The notes under the pieces were generated by a model. That model was not told the origin of the DNA, made no database searches, and worked only from the letters and a program-made list of their open reading frames with translations. A stretch of 64,000 nt of DNA from Emmonsiellopsis sp. PD_33 (Eukaryota > Ascomycota > Eurotiomycetes > Onygenales > Ajellomycetaceae): the NCBI GenBank assembly GCA_032988165.1, contig JANTQF010000135.1, positions 23,611 through 87,610 of the forward strand, read 5' to 3'. Every line of letters begins with the position of its first letter. Position 1 is the first letter of the stretch. Positions 44,329 through 56,490 of this stretch are shown piece after piece. Position numbers and translations under genes: made by a program.

Positions 44329-46389
44329 ATGGCCCCTAACACAGAGATTCCGGATACCCCCTCCTACAGTCGAATCGCATGTATAGGCACTGGATTCTCC
44401 GCCATTGCTCTCGGTGCAACTTTGAAGCGCTGGTATGGCATTGAAGATATCCGCTTTTTCGATAGGCATGCGACAAGCGGTGGGACATGGTATATCAACT
44501 CCTACCCAGGTCAGTGAAACTTCCTGCATGCCGCTGGCCTGGATCTGTCTGATGCCAATTTTAGGATGTGCTTGCGATGTGCCCAGCGCACTATATAGCT
44601 TTTCGTTTGCGCTCAACCCCAAATGGACCAAGCTTTTGCCATCAAACAAGGAGATTAAGGAGTATCACGAACAAGTCCTAGATGAATATAGCCTTGGAAG
44701 CCGAATGACTTTCTCAACTGAAGTAACGAGATGCATCTGGCGCGAGGATGCAAGTCGGTGGCTTATCTACCTTCGTGATCTCAAGACAGGGCGTCAATAT
44801 ACCTATGAGTGCCAGATTCTTTTCTCAGCTAGCGGGGGCCTGGTTAAACCCCGTCCTTGTGACATCCCTGGAGCTGAAACTTTTAACGGAGATATCTTCC
44901 ATTCCGCACGATGGAACCACAGTGTGGATTTGGAGGGAAAGAATGTTGTGCTGCTTGGAAACGGATGTATGCCTCTCCGACCCTACACTCTGACCGTCTC
45001 CGTTTCTGATTGTAGTCCTTTTTCAAGGCACTGCCACTCAAATTGTCCCTGCAATTGTAGGCAAAGTCAAGTCTTTGACACAAATTGTTAGAACTCCGCA
45101 CTGGGTATATCCGGCGTTCAACTTTGAATACACATCCGTTCTGCGCTGGATTTTTCAAAACATCCCCTTCGCAATGCGGCTGCATCGGCTCCAAATATTC
45201 CTCGTAGCCGAAAGCGACTTCCGGCTATTCCCAATGTCGAAATCTGCTGCAAAGCTCAGACAGAAACTGAGAGTGAAAGTCGAGAAGTACATGCGCGACA
45301 TTGCCCCTGCCAAGTACCATGACATTCTCATTCCAGATTTTGACGTTGCTTGCAAGGTATGTATAAGAGTTAAGGATCGTTAGTACGTTTGTGTAATGAT
45401 TTCTGATGTATAACTAGCGACGTGTCATTGACACCGGCTATCTCAAGTCGCTGCACAACGACAAGATCCACCTGACAGATGCCAAAATCCAGGGGATAGT
45501 CCCAGAAGGACTAAAGACCGACAAAGGTGTCATTCCGGCAGATGTGATCGTCCTAGCCACCGGCTTCCAGACAAATAAATTTCTCCATGATACGGAAGTT
45601 GTTGGTCGGGATGGGGTGAGCATCTCGGAGCATTGGTCACAATTCGGAGGCCCATCAGCGTATAACTGCTCTGCGATGAACGGATTCCCGAATTTCTTTA
45701 TGTTGCTTGGCCCAAATTCGGCAACAGGCCACACGTCCGCTTTAATAGCGGCTGAAAAGTATGTTAAAATGCTTTGTCCCTTTTCCTACTCTTGCTTGTT
45801 GGCAGGTTATTCTGACTCGGATCGAAAAAGTACGGTGAACTATGCTCTTCGGATCCTCAAACCAGTCCTTGACGGAGAGGCTGAGGCGGCAGAAGTGAAG
45901 AAAGCTGCAGAGCGAGGCTATGTGTACTGGATGCAAGATGCGCTGAGCAAACGGGTCTGGAGCGCCCCCGGCTGCACAAGCGTAAGTACCTGAGACAATC
46001 ATCTATGAGGCGGTATACTCATCAGACGCAGTGGTATGTGAACGATAAGAAGTGGAACTCCATGGCCTACCCCTGGACTCAGATGCATTTCTGGTGGCGG
46101 AGTCTATTCCCTACCTGGTCGGATTGGACATTCAAGGTTCGTGTTCCCTGAGTATGATGAAAACTTTTCGGCTTGATATTAATGTTAGTATTAGAAAGTA
46201 GCGAAGGCCTCGAAACCATCTGGTCCCTGGCGACGGATCATTCGAGTTATCCTCCTGGCCGGGCTTCTTGGCGGAGTATATGCTATTGGCGCCTCCAAGA
46301 ACGCCCGCTTGGAGTATGGGTGGAAATATGCTGAGGACATCCTGGGCAGGGCTTTAGCGAAGGTTGGATCAACGTGGAAATTAATTTAG
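44329..46389 (+). CDS. FAD-dependent Baeyer-Villiger-type monooxygenase
   Basis: Seven exons (44329-44509, 44565-44966, 45028-45356, 45418-45758, 45831-45981, 46032-46136, 46195-46389) join in phase to 567 residues. An N-terminal FAD-binding Rossmann motif (CIGTGFSAIALG) and the flavin-associated GGTWYINSYPGCACDVPSALYSFSF come first. Next is the FNGDIFHSARW fingerprint of flavin monooxygenase/BVMO proteins, then a second nucleotide-binding motif for NADPH (LLGNGCTATQIVP) and the ATGF box (LATGFQTNKF). A hydrophobic C-terminal segment (VILLAGLLGGVYAIG) may anchor it in a membrane. The enzyme should oxidise a ketone or aldehyde to an ester or lactone, or a related S/N-oxygenation. The fifth exon uses an unusual AAAG acceptor. 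The intron before it is 72 nt long without a stop, so its retention would insert 24 residues in frame. Neighbours are a hydrolase pseudogene and a Zn2Cys6 factor. Confidence 0.88.
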
Positions 46390-47063
46390 ATAGACCGTAG
46401 CTGTGTGAATGTTTTGATGGGTTTGTTTGTTTCCATGCGCTAACGTGTTAATACTGATCCCATATATTCAATCCCTACAATGACCGATGATAGACCACCT
46501 GAAGAACTTGGGTTTCCAAAGGGGCCAACAGCCTAAAGAATCGTGCTTGTCAGTTCAATAGCCACGTTGGACCATTCATCTTCATATGACGAGTGTAGTT
46601 TGATTCCGCACAGATACTAGTAGTATTCTGACTGCGCATTTCCTACGCCCAGGGATGCCGGATACTCACCTGGAAGTTGTTCGAGGTTGACGCCGTAAAA
46701 TCCAGTCAGCACTATTTCCGCCTCGGATATCGATCATGCCGCATAGTTCACATGGAGTGGGGTGTGGATAGCCTTTTTGTCAAGGTGCAACATCGAGATG
46801 TCGTGAGGATATCGAACTGGTTGAGCCGCGTATTTTGATTGGTTGGTCAGCCGCGCGCTAAATTTAGTTAACCCCCCCGGAAGCAGCCGGCCGTCTCTCG
46901 GGATGGTTCCGTCCTTTTCAGGCAATCGACCCTCAATTCAAACCTGAAACCCCCTGCAACCGTTACTCCATCCGCTGGACGAACTGATATTACCAGCCAT
47001 GTGGAGCTGCCCTGAAGTGTCTTCATAGTGGGCAGTATAATCTGCTCTGTTGGTTTGTGCGCA
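46390..47063. other. Spacer and promoter of the Zn2Cys6 factor
   Basis: No coding exon is supported. An in-frame upstream ATG at 47028 exists but lies outside the conserved N-terminal region. Confidence 0.45.
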
Positions 47064-50022
47064 ATGCCGCCGAGGAGCAGGACTCCCCGACGAAAAATCG
47101 CATTGGCATGCGAGTCATGTAGGGAGAAAAAGATACGTTGCGATGGAGTAAAGCCGGTCTGTGGGCCCTGCACGCGGCGTTCTTATAGTATTGAACGATG
47201 CTTTTATACTACGGACAATACAAGGACTGCGAGCCAGGATGAGTAAGTTTGGATGACCTGATTAACTAAAAAGAAGCAAGATACTAAGTACCCCCAGGTA
47301 TATCCGAGCACTTCATGATCGGATTCGGGAACTTGAAGAAACGTTCCCAAGAGGCGCGGTAACAGGCCCTATTTTTACCCCTGTACACGCCCAAGTCCCC
47401 CCGGTGGCGGGCTCCCCGACAACACCGGGAGGGTCGCGGCAAGCCGTTCTTAAACAAACTGGAGTAGCAGGGGGTGTATTGGAAAATGAGAGAGAAGCCC
47501 AACAAGATTTAGCCATCATCTCTGGACCAACCCAAGCTGAAAATGAGAGCCCAAGAAGAAATTCTGCTGTCAGGGTGGCGGACGACACGACTCCTCAGAC
47601 CGCCGTAACACCAAGTGTCAACGAAGTGCGCATGGCAGATACTTCGCCAGGAAACACGTCTGGAACTCCGCTTTACGATGGTTCTGGCCGCGTAACCGGG
47701 ATGGGCCAAATATCAGGTCCCGGGGCTCGACTTGATCCCCAATCCCCTCCTCAGGAATTCTACGGAGCCTCGTCCACGGCTTCCTTTATGCGACTCGCTC
47801 GGGCATCTATGCCACTCAACCAGCCGCACAAGGCAATAAGTGACCACAGTGTTTCCAATGGACAAGTTACATACCAGTTCTGTGAACCGGTAACACAATT
47901 TCGGTTCGAAGATTTCGCATTGCCCCCACGCTCTTTGGCAGATAATCTGCTACAATGTTTCTGGGACCACATATACTGTCTTTATCCCTTTTTCGACCGA
48001 CCGGGCTTCGAAGCCGCTTACGAGAACCTGTGGAAATCCGAAAAAGAGCCTCTTAACAAATTATCCGAGTCGAACATAGGACTAGGAGGACGTTTTGACT
48101 CTGGACCAAAGTCGATTGTTTTCCACTGTGCACTTAACCTTATTTTTGCTCTTGGGTGTCATTTTTCGGATATACCCCGAGAGGAAAGGGAAGTTACTGC
48201 AAACTCCTTTTTTCTCCGTAGCAAGCGATTTATTGGACTAGATCTTCTCGAGCTTAATACCGTAGGGGTAATTCAGGTATTTCTCATCGCTGCGTTATAT
48301 CTTCAAAGCAGCCCGTTCCCGAGCAGATGCTGGAATGCTATTGGGATGGCATGTAGAGTAGCCCAGGGGCTAGGCTTGCATGAGCCAAACAACCCGTACC
48401 CTCTACCGCCCTTAGAAAGCGACATTAGGCGACGGACGTGGCATGGTTGTGTTATCATGGATATGTGCGTATTGTGCTGGACACCCTCCCATTATTCGAC
48501 AAATTCTAACGCTGAAGATGTAGAGTTGTGAGCATGACATACGGCCGTCCAAGCATGACTAGTCACCTCGACTCAGTCCCGTTACCAGACACGGTGGAAG
48601 AACGCCAGGGTCCTTCCTTGATGACATTCTATGCCACTACCATTAGATTATATAAAATCCTCGACGACATTTTATCGGATGTCTATAATGCTTGGCGTGC
48701 CCGGCCGAGACAAGAGCACTCCTCATCCCGAAATCAATGGAGCTTTGATACCTTGATCGAACTCGAGAGACGGCTCTGCACCTACGAATCCGACCTCCCT
48801 CCTTTCCTAAACTGGACCGTCCCGTCTCTTCCTGAGCAGCCCAGAACAGATCAATCAATTATGCTCGAACGCCAGCGTAATGTACTTCACGGACGGTAGG
48901 TAGCATTCCATTATATTACCCCCCATCACACCCAAAAATGCAAGAACCCGCTAACTCCCATCAGATACAACTATCTCCGCCTCCTCCTGTATCGTCCCAT
49001 CTTCATCCAACTCTGCTCTGAAGCAAATAGCAGCAATAGACGTTCCAGAAACGCAGCGCAGCAGCATCACGCAGACACTAGCTCGCAGGGAAAGTTCCCC
49101 GAGAGCCTCTACTCAGGCATGGCGAATAAATGCGCAGCAGCATGTGTTCTGGCAGCAGTTGACCTTATCCAACTGGTCTATGACACCCACCAGACCACGA
49201 CGACTGATGCGTGGTGGTATAACGGCTTTTGTAAGTTATATATCTCCTTTCCCCCTTTGAAATAAGTCGAACCCTCTTACACATAATACACACAATATAT
49301 TTTCCCCATCCCACTAACCAATCAATCCCGCAGACACCTCCACGGCCGCCACCGTCCTAATAATGTCCTACTCCCTCCCCCACATCCTCGACTCCGCCCA
49401 CTCCCACACAACAATCGTGCAAGAAAGCTGGAGCAAATGCGAAACCATCCTCTCACACATGGCCACATTCAGCCCGTCGGCTCGGAACACGCTCCAGTTC
49501 CTACAAGCGGCATATAGCAGCCAGCTAGATCCATCCAGCGGGCGGGGCGGGCCGGAGAGAGACGCTGGTAATGGCAGCGGCGGCAGTAATCAAATCCAAG
49601 AACAACCACGTCCCACCTCTCCGTCGCAGGCTGCTCCGGAAGAGCCTGCTGCACAACACCATCACCCCCCACGCGCCTCCGCCTCCGCCTACGAAGCAGC
49701 AACCATCCTCTCCCCACCCATCAACCATCAAAGTAACTACCAACCCTTCCAACCCCAGCCCCAGCCCCAAAACCAACCCCATCCTCACCCCAATCCTCAT
49801 CCCCAAAACACATACCCATACCCATACCCATACCCATACCACCCACTAGACGAATTCTCCGCCGGCGTTGCGGCGGCCGCAGCGGCATCAGGCCAGGGGG
49901 GAGGCGGCCCATTTGGGCCCCTAGTCACCGAGGAGTTGGGATTTCTCTCGTGGATGGATACGCAGGATATTCCTGGGTGGATGATGGGGGATTTTAGGGG
50001 GGGTGGTAGTGCGTATGGGTGA
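47064..50022 (+). CDS. Zn2Cys6 fungal transcription factor with middle homology region
   Basis: Five exons (47064-47242, 47298-48464, 48524-48895, 48965-49230, 49334-50022) encode 890 residues. The binuclear zinc cluster is at residues 16-46 with Cys16, 19, 26, 33, 36 and 46 and the basic stretch REKKIRC. A short linker and dimerisation-like helix (YIRALHDRIRELEE) cross the first intron. The middle contains the fungal-specific transcription factor domain: ADNLLQCFWDHIYCLYPFFDRPGFEAAYENLW, VFLIAALYLQSS, CWNAIGMACRVAQGLGLHE, RRRTWHGCVIMDIVVSMTYGRPSM and RYNYLRLLLYRPIF. The C-terminal about 150 residues are Gln/Pro/His-rich with a PYPYPYPY repeat, and could be an activation region. It lies downstream of the monooxygenase on the same strand, so local regulation of that locus is plausible but unproven. 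The start MPPRSRTPRRK was preferred over the in-frame ATG 12 codons upstream. Confidence 0.92.
49811..49840 (+). repeat. (CCCATA)n repeat within the transcription factor
   Basis: About five CCCATA units encode alternating Pro-Tyr in the C-terminal region. Confidence 0.8.
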
Positions 50023-50245
50023 AGGATAGGAATAGGGGTTGAGAAGTTCAGGGGGAAGGGGGGAATACATTACCCAACAAATCAGTCAACCAATCAGTCA
50101 ATCAATCAGCTAGTGCGGATATGTATCAAATTAAATATGGAAAAAACACCCCTAGTCTCTTTCTCTCTCTCTTCCACCTCTTCTCTCCTGTCCTGTCCTG
50201 TCCCAAGGCCACACGCCCACCACCTAAATCCAAACTAAACCAAAA

Positions 50246-50267
50246 CACCACCACCACCACCACCACC
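50246..50267. repeat. (ACC)n trinucleotide repeat
   Basis: About seven ACC units in non-coding sequence downstream of the transcription factor. Confidence 0.8.
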
Positions 50268-51300
50268 GCAGTGCCTATCAACAACCTAACCTGTACACAG
50301 ACACACACCCAAACTATCAATCCAGTAGCATTGCTGTTTCCTCCCCGTCCATCGGGGGTGGCCGGTAACTACTTAATCATCCCATGCATAATTTTTCAAC
50401 TACTTGGTAGAGTAACAAGGTGCTTCTTTGGCTTTGGCTTTTAATTCAAAACGGCGCCTACCTATTTAACCTAAATACTAACCAAAATAGACAAAATATT
50501 TTAGAAAACACCCACCTTTCTTTCCCCTTGACGAGAGCAGAAGAAGCAGTTATTAGACGCAACAAGCCAATTCAATATCATCTCATCCCATCTCATCTCC
50601 AGATCTGCTGGGTGGCATGACATAGCGGATGGGTATCAAAAACTCTCCATTGATCGGGATGGGATGAGCTTGACCATGGGCTCTATATACGGTAACTTAC
50701 AGTACAGCCGCTGCAGATTTGCAGTAAAGCCTTACGGGCTGTGATTTCCTCAGGGTGATGCTAACTATTTACATCCACGAAACATCTTCGTCTAGGGATC
50801 AGCTTGTAAGCTTGTAAGCTGTCAGGCCCGGTGGGAGCTGACAATGTGTGTGTGTATATATGGGACAAACATTGTAAGAGGAATAAGAGGGCTTGGTTTG
50901 TTCGGGTTTCTTGCTCTATGGATGGATGTATGTAACTAGCAAGAGGGTCGGATCATGCACATGGACATATACTATAGTTAGTTCAAGCTGACAGCCGTCC
51001 GTCAAACGACCCCTGGTCCGGACTTTTTGACGTGCTGAACCCTCTAGGTCGCATCCATTTTAACCAGAGCGGAGGGGGTGGTCCGAGGTAAGCTGATGGG
51101 CAGGGCAGGCAGGCTGAGTCTTGGTGGGCCGTGGTAATGCAAATATAGTTAAGTAAAGGAGTAAGGAATGCACAGCCGTAGTTAACTACGTAATATGTAG
51201 ATGTCAGAGAGAAACAGATGGAGGGGGGTAGTATTCTTCAGCAAAACCCGTTCGATGTTTTAACCCCACACAGCGGGTGGGTGGTTTAAGACAAAGACGC

Positions 51301-51331
51301 AGAAGAAGAAGAAGAAGAAGAAGAAGAAGAA
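51301..51331. repeat. (AGA)n trinucleotide repeat
   Basis: About ten uninterrupted AGA/GAA units. Confidence 0.9.
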
Positions 51332-51620
51332 CCTTGGAAGGGGTTCAACTTTCAAGGGTAGGAGGAGGTCCAATGGACAGCGTGTTTCGTCAGCGTGTCA
51401 CAGTCACTGTGACGATGGCTTGTCGAGTGGCAGACGGCGGCTTGCTCGGCGCCGTGATTGGTGGAAGCAGGGGTGTGGAGGGTAATTTTGGTATATTTGG
51501 TAACGGGGTGTACCATGTACCCCGCCTATACGAGATACGAGGAAGGAGGGGGAGAACGTGGGAATCCTGGGAAGTTGCAACCCTGGGATTCTAGAAAACG
51601 CTGGTCTGCGGCTGTGGAAA

Positions 51621-51623
<3 letters not shown>

Positions 51624-51675
<52 letters not shown>
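51624..51675. repeat. (GA)n dinucleotide repeat
   Basis: About 26 uninterrupted GA units, the longest perfect dinucleotide repeat in the window. Confidence 0.92.
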
Positions 51676-51677
<2 letters not shown>

Positions 51678-53280
51678 ATGATGGGAGATATACGTGGGCG
51701 GAATTCATGTAGAATGGCGGCCATCAAACGGCCATTCTGAGCACTTTCTGCATCTCCATGCTGCAATTTCTCCGTTTGGCTCAATCACTTGGTCCGTCCA
51801 GCCGTCCAGCTCGTGATCCCCCGCACAGGAAGAACAAGCACGGTGTGAATGTGGGTGTGAATGTGAACAGGCTGAGGCTGAACGGCGCCAAAGGAAGTTG
51901 ACCACACACCCTGGACTCTGGACAGACATTCCACATCCATCCTAGCAGGCCGATCGATCACATAATAAGATAACTAAAAAATGAGCCGTTGAAACCAGCC
52001 TTTTGTTGGCTACGGCGGCATCATCGGGTTTATCGTTTTCGGCAGCCTTGGGGATGATTTGTTTCGATACCAAAGAGGGCGCTCAGGGAACTAAATAAGC
52101 CGGGGAATCGACCATCCAGCCAACCGGATGGCCGCCCGCCCCGCCGCCTTGCTCTGGGACACAGTGACGGAACTTGGACTGGAGTTGCAGCTGGCGAGGG
52201 ACCGTGAGAGCCATGCATTGGCTAGTCGCGATGGAAATGCTCGACACTCCAGACCGGGAGTTACCAGGCCAGCGCGATGGATGCAAGTCACTCCGCTCCA
52301 TGCAGATGACCATGGGCTCAGCGCCAATCAGCCGGCGACAACGGGGGATAGCCTCACCTCGGGTTGGCGTGGGGCATGGTGGGCTTCAGGGCTTCAGTCA
52401 GGGCTTCCAGGGCTTCAGGGACTGGCCGTGGGCTGCAATCTGGGGTTTGAAACTCTTACTTTATCCACGGGCGATAGCTGAGAAAGAAAGCCGTCAGGTA
52501 GGGTGAGGGATCGTACGCTATGTAGTTACGTCAGAGTAGCATGGTGTTTGACATCCGTATTCCTTGGATGTTGCACTCTGCCCGGTATTAGGTGATCTGA
52601 TAGAAGTATGTAAAAGTTATGTAACTCCGGCTCGTCATGTACCATGGCAGAGTGATGCGGAGCAAACCCTGATTTGATTTGAATTCGCTGAGAGCCACGG
52701 ATCCACGAGCGGGCAGGGAGTAGTTAACTACCACGGCCGGGCTTGGTTTCAGTCCGTGGTTTCTGATGTAGATAGATATCCCCACCGCGGGAGTGAAGGC
52801 CAACGAAGCAACTCGCCAAAGAGTAAATACTCCTGCGGTCACTGGGGCAATAACCAGGGCCCCTTTTCTTTCAAGTTAGTTCTGGGGGGTCCGGGGTTTC
52901 TGGGCGGTTGATTGATCGGCTTTGGCAGCCAACAAAGCGTCGAGCATCCGGCGGTGTAAAAAGGCATCCTACTAATCAGCCAACCAGACAACCCAGGGCC
53001 ACAGCCTTGGTCGAGGGAGACAGTCGACAGAGAATTCCGCGTTGACAGACATGGCAGGGCGCTGGGCGGCCTGTTAGAATTGAAGGGCAACCCTCCATCA
53101 GACAGTCTTTAATAGCTGAATGCCAGTGGTGATTGAGACTGGGAAAAGGCAAGGCACGAGGCATGAGGCACGAGATGGAGGGAGGGATAGATAGATAGAG
53201 AACGAGGAGAGGATATTAATATGATAGTTATTTAGTTTGGCATCAGGATGGCTGTATAGTCAATAACTAACCATCCTGTA

Positions 53281-53316
53281 TTGTTATTATTATTATTATT
53301 ATCATCATTATTATTT
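53281..53316. repeat. (TTA)n trinucleotide repeat
   Basis: An interrupted TTA/TCA repeat in the spacer before the DnaJ-domain gene. Confidence 0.8.
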
Positions 53317-54095
53317 CCAGCATTCCTCTGGTTATCCCCTCTCGGTGTCTGTTTATTAGTTAAATATAGGTGTTGGCCATCGCACACCGCCCTTCACCCC
53401 TTCACTCCCCTCCCCTCTCTGCGTAACTAACGAGCCCGTTCGCGTCCCCTCCTCCATCCTCCACCTCCTCAGACTCCCAGAGTCCTGCCCTTCGACCTCG
53501 CCGACCACGACGCAATTGTCACCGTGCTGCGCAGGAGCTGCGTGTTCTTACTCATCCATCCTCGCCTTCTCCCGTCTTCCAGCAGCGTTCGTTCGTTCGT
53601 TCGGCCGTCGTGGTGGCGCAGGCTCAACCTGGCCTGACTAACCATCCCATCATCCCGATTCATTTCGTCCCGGAGTCTCTCCTCTGCTTCTCCCGCTGCT
53701 GTGGCGATTCCCGGCGAGAACAGCGTCGTCTTTTCTTCCATTCTTTTCTGCTTTGTTCTGCTCCGGCACTTTGCTTTCGCTTGTCTCCAACATCCGTCGC
53801 AATCTTCCCCGTCGTGTCGGCAGAACCCAGCCCCAACATCCACCGCAATCCACCGCAATAAAGACCCCGAGCCGGCCGCCTTGTTTCAATCCCTCCCCCT
53901 TTTCCACTGCCGATTAACAAAGGGACCACTACTTATAACAATGGCCGCCTGCTGAACCAGCAAGCCACTGACGTGTTTCGCCTGTTCTGTTTGCTATTCA
54001 ATCTCCGCCCCTTGTGCACCCGCTCTACCACTCTCCCTCGCATCAACCGCCTTACTTTTTAGTAACCCCCCTCCAACGACCCCGCCAACCCGGCA

Positions 54096-55859
54096 ATGAC
54101 CTCCTCCGACACCCCAGACCCGTATCTGGCCCTTGGTATTGCCAAAGACGCTGATACCGCTGCCATTCGCTCCGCATACAAGAAGCTCGTGCTCAAGTGC
54201 CACCCGGACAAGATCAAGGATGAAGCAGAGCGCAGCCGCGGTCAGGACGAGTTTCAGAAGGTCCAGCAGGCTTACGAGCTGCTCTCAGATGAGAAAAAGA
54301 GAGCCAAATACGATGAATTACAGGAACTGAAGGAATCGCTAGGACGGGATGCCGGCGCTGGTCCGTCGTCATACCATCGACCATCCGCTTTCGCAAGATC
54401 ATACGAGTATCGAGAAGGAGCTTACTACGAGGAACGCGCCCCGAAAGAGCGGTTCTTCGACGACGAAGTACCGTTTTCAGAAGAGCCACGGTCTACATCG
54501 AGAAAACACGACGGCTACGAAAGGAAACAGGCCCCCGAAGAGAAGGAAAAGAAAAAGTCCAGACATGCCGATGCGCCCGAGCCTGTCCGCTCTAGCAAGG
54601 AACGTATGCGGGACGCTCGCGATGCGGTCAGGTCGAGTCGATCGGATCGCGCAAAGAATCGGGATAAGGAACGAAAGAAGGATAGGGAATACGTAGATAG
54701 ACACACCCGAACCTTTGTCGTCAGTGAAGGGGAAGAAGAACATGATTCTGACACGCCTGTTTATTCTTCACTACCCACAGAATCAAGATCGTACGAAGAG
54801 CGCCCAAGAAAGTCCAAGTCAGGCTCCAAAGGGTCTGAGTCGAGACGGCGCAGAGAGAGGACTGCGGAGTATCCCGAAGAGTGGTCATCCCCCAAACTGG
54901 ACAATGCTCGAGAATATATCCAAAAATCGAAGTCCAGCTATCATTCTGAATCTGAGCGCCGCCCGTCCTCCTCGTGGCCATCGACTTCCGCCTACTATGA
55001 CCAAGACACAACCTACTTTGATACCGCCCGCCGTTCCTCCGGGCGAAGCCGCACCAAAGACTCTTCGCGTCCCAACTCTTCTGGAGGAAGAGAGCGAGAA
55101 CGAAAGGGATCCGCCGATTTGGACCCGCCGTTGAGACCAAGTGTCTCCCCACGAATTCCTAGCATGCCAACCGCGAGTTCCGCCCCCGCCAATATAAAAA
55201 ACCTCGTGACTGGCTTTATGAGAGGTTCTGTTCCTAGATCTGCTTCTAGTCTTCATCCCCACGACAAACCTCGTCCTCCACCTACCCGTCGATCAGACTC
55301 GCTGCCGCTCTCTGGCCTGTCATCCCGCCGCACTGACCCACTACCAGCCAGACCATCGAAGCTAAAGGAGAATATCTATGACTCTGGGTATTCGAGCCCT
55401 GGCACACCCGATATGCATCACGGCACGAGTCCTCCCAAATCAAGCAGGTACATCGTCGTAGAAGAAGATGAGGACCATGCTGAATACCGCACTGTTCGAA
55501 TTGACCCAAGTGCCAGCTACTCACATTCCAGGAGCATATCACCAGCCCGCTGTCCACCCATCACGGTCCACACGCCACAGATGCCCACTCGATCCAGAAC
55601 ATACAACTATCCGACAGATGGTGCATATGACTCGACCAGACCTAGTACGTTGCGAACCTCGCCGCACTCCAGTCGAGATCACTTGTTCGGGGAAGTCAAA
55701 CCAAAGTTCAAATACTCGAACGTCAGTTACGCTCAGACAATTCGACAAGAAGACATTAATTACGGGTATAATTCCTCAAGGAAGGGATCCTTGGATCCGA
55801 ATGCCTATCGGGATCCGTATTCGCGACCCCCTCATCGCAAAGATTCGGTTGCTTGTTAG
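54096..55859 (+). CDS. J-domain (DnaJ-like) protein with long disordered tail
   Basis: A single exon of 587 residues. Residues about 8-75 are a J domain: DPYLALGIAKDADTAAIRSAYKKL, the essential HPD tripeptide at 36-38, and a helix III/IV region FQKVQQAYELLSDEKKRAKYDEL. It should stimulate the ATPase of an Hsp70 partner. There is no Gly/Phe region, zinc-finger domain or DnaJ C-terminal domain, so it is a class C (type III) J protein. The rest is highly charged and Ser/Arg/Tyr-rich, with many KDRE/SR-like stretches (ERKKDRE, RRRRERT, SGRSRTKDSSRPNSSGG), predicted to be disordered. Such tails often direct the protein to a specific client or to the nucleus, but none can be named. The upstream leader is long and C/T-rich. 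The start fits the domain with seven residues preceding it. Confidence 0.9.
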   Translation: MTSSDTPDPYLALGIAKDADTAAIRSAYKKLVLKCHPDKIKDEAERSRGQDEFQKVQQAYELLSDEKKRAKYDELQELKESLGRDAGAGPSSYHRPSAFARSYEYREGAYYEERAPKERFFDDEVPFSEEPRSTSRKHDGYERKQAPEEKEKKKSRHADAPEPVRSSKERMRDARDAVRSSRSDRAKNRDKERKKDREYVDRHTRTFVVSEGEEEHDSDTPVYSSLPTESRSYEERPRKSKSGSKGSESRRRRERTAEYPEEWSSPKLDNAREYIQKSKSSYHSESERRPSSSWPSTSAYYDQDTTYFDTARRSSGRSRTKDSSRPNSSGGRERERKGSADLDPPLRPSVSPRIPSMPTASSAPANIKNLVTGFMRGSVPRSASSLHPHDKPRPPPTRRSDSLPLSGLSSRRTDPLPARPSKLKENIYDSGYSSPGTPDMHHGTSPPKSSRYIVVEEDEDHAEYRTVRIDPSASYSHSRSISPARCPPITVHTPQMPTRSRTYNYPTDGAYDSTRPSTLRTSPHSSRDHLFGEVKPKFKYSNVSYAQTIRQEDINYGYNSSRKGSLDPNAYRDPYSRPPHRKDSVAC

Positions 55860-56409
55860 CAGGCAAACCTAACAACGAGTTATGAACGAGCATTATGTTT
55901 GATGATGTTATTTTATTTTGCCTTTTTTTTTTTTTTTACATCAATCTAAATCAACACACGCCGCCACGACCCTGACGACTGATTGATTTACACACATAAA
56001 CAGATCTTGTTTTTATTTATACCTTTTTAATCTCAACTCTTGGGTTTGAAGATATTTGTTTGATATCCCAAAATCCATTAACGCGCAAATTTTATAATAC
56101 CCCCCCCGGCTCTGCCTTTGGACGTGGTCGAGAGGTTTACAGAGGCGCGACCTTTTTGCGATGTCCTATTCTGAACTCTTGTTGTTTTCTTTTCCCTTTT
56201 CCTTCGGCTTTTTGATTACGTCTTCCTTTTTCCTGTTTTACCTGCACTCCAGTGAGTGCAATCATTGTTTGCTGTCTTTTTTTTTTTTGCCTTTCCTTTC
56301 CATGGTTACTACATACTGGCATATTATGGGCCCCCCCATCAAGCTTGCAAGGCCCGGCGAAAGTGGGGGAGGGAATTGGGATAACTGTAGAGTGTGGCTG
56401 GGTTGGGTT

Positions 56410-56490
56410 TTTGGTTATTGGTTTTTTTTGTTTGGTCGGTCGGTCGGTTGGGTGGTTGGGTGGTTGGTTGGTTGGTTGCATATGGATGGA
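56410..56490. repeat. GGTCG/GGTTG-type tetranucleotide repeat
   Basis: Imperfect GGTC units pass into GGTT units and then GGAT units, with T runs alongside, inside a T/G-rich strand-biased block. Confidence 0.7.

Larger units (their letters stand above)
50023..54095. other. Long gene-poor region rich in microsatellites
   Basis: 4 kb with no supported gene. It contains ACC, AGA, GA and ATT repeats. The stretch from about 53400 to 54095 is C/T-rich on the plus strand and is the probable promoter and long 5' leader of the DnaJ-domain gene. Short frames at 52128-52506 and 53470-53950 occur on several strands at once and have no family motifs. Confidence 0.45.

Noticed and set aside
51624..51675. 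Possible coding Arg-Glu or Ser-Leu repeat protein over the GA tract
   Set aside because: Open frames on both strands are produced by the dinucleotide repeat itself.
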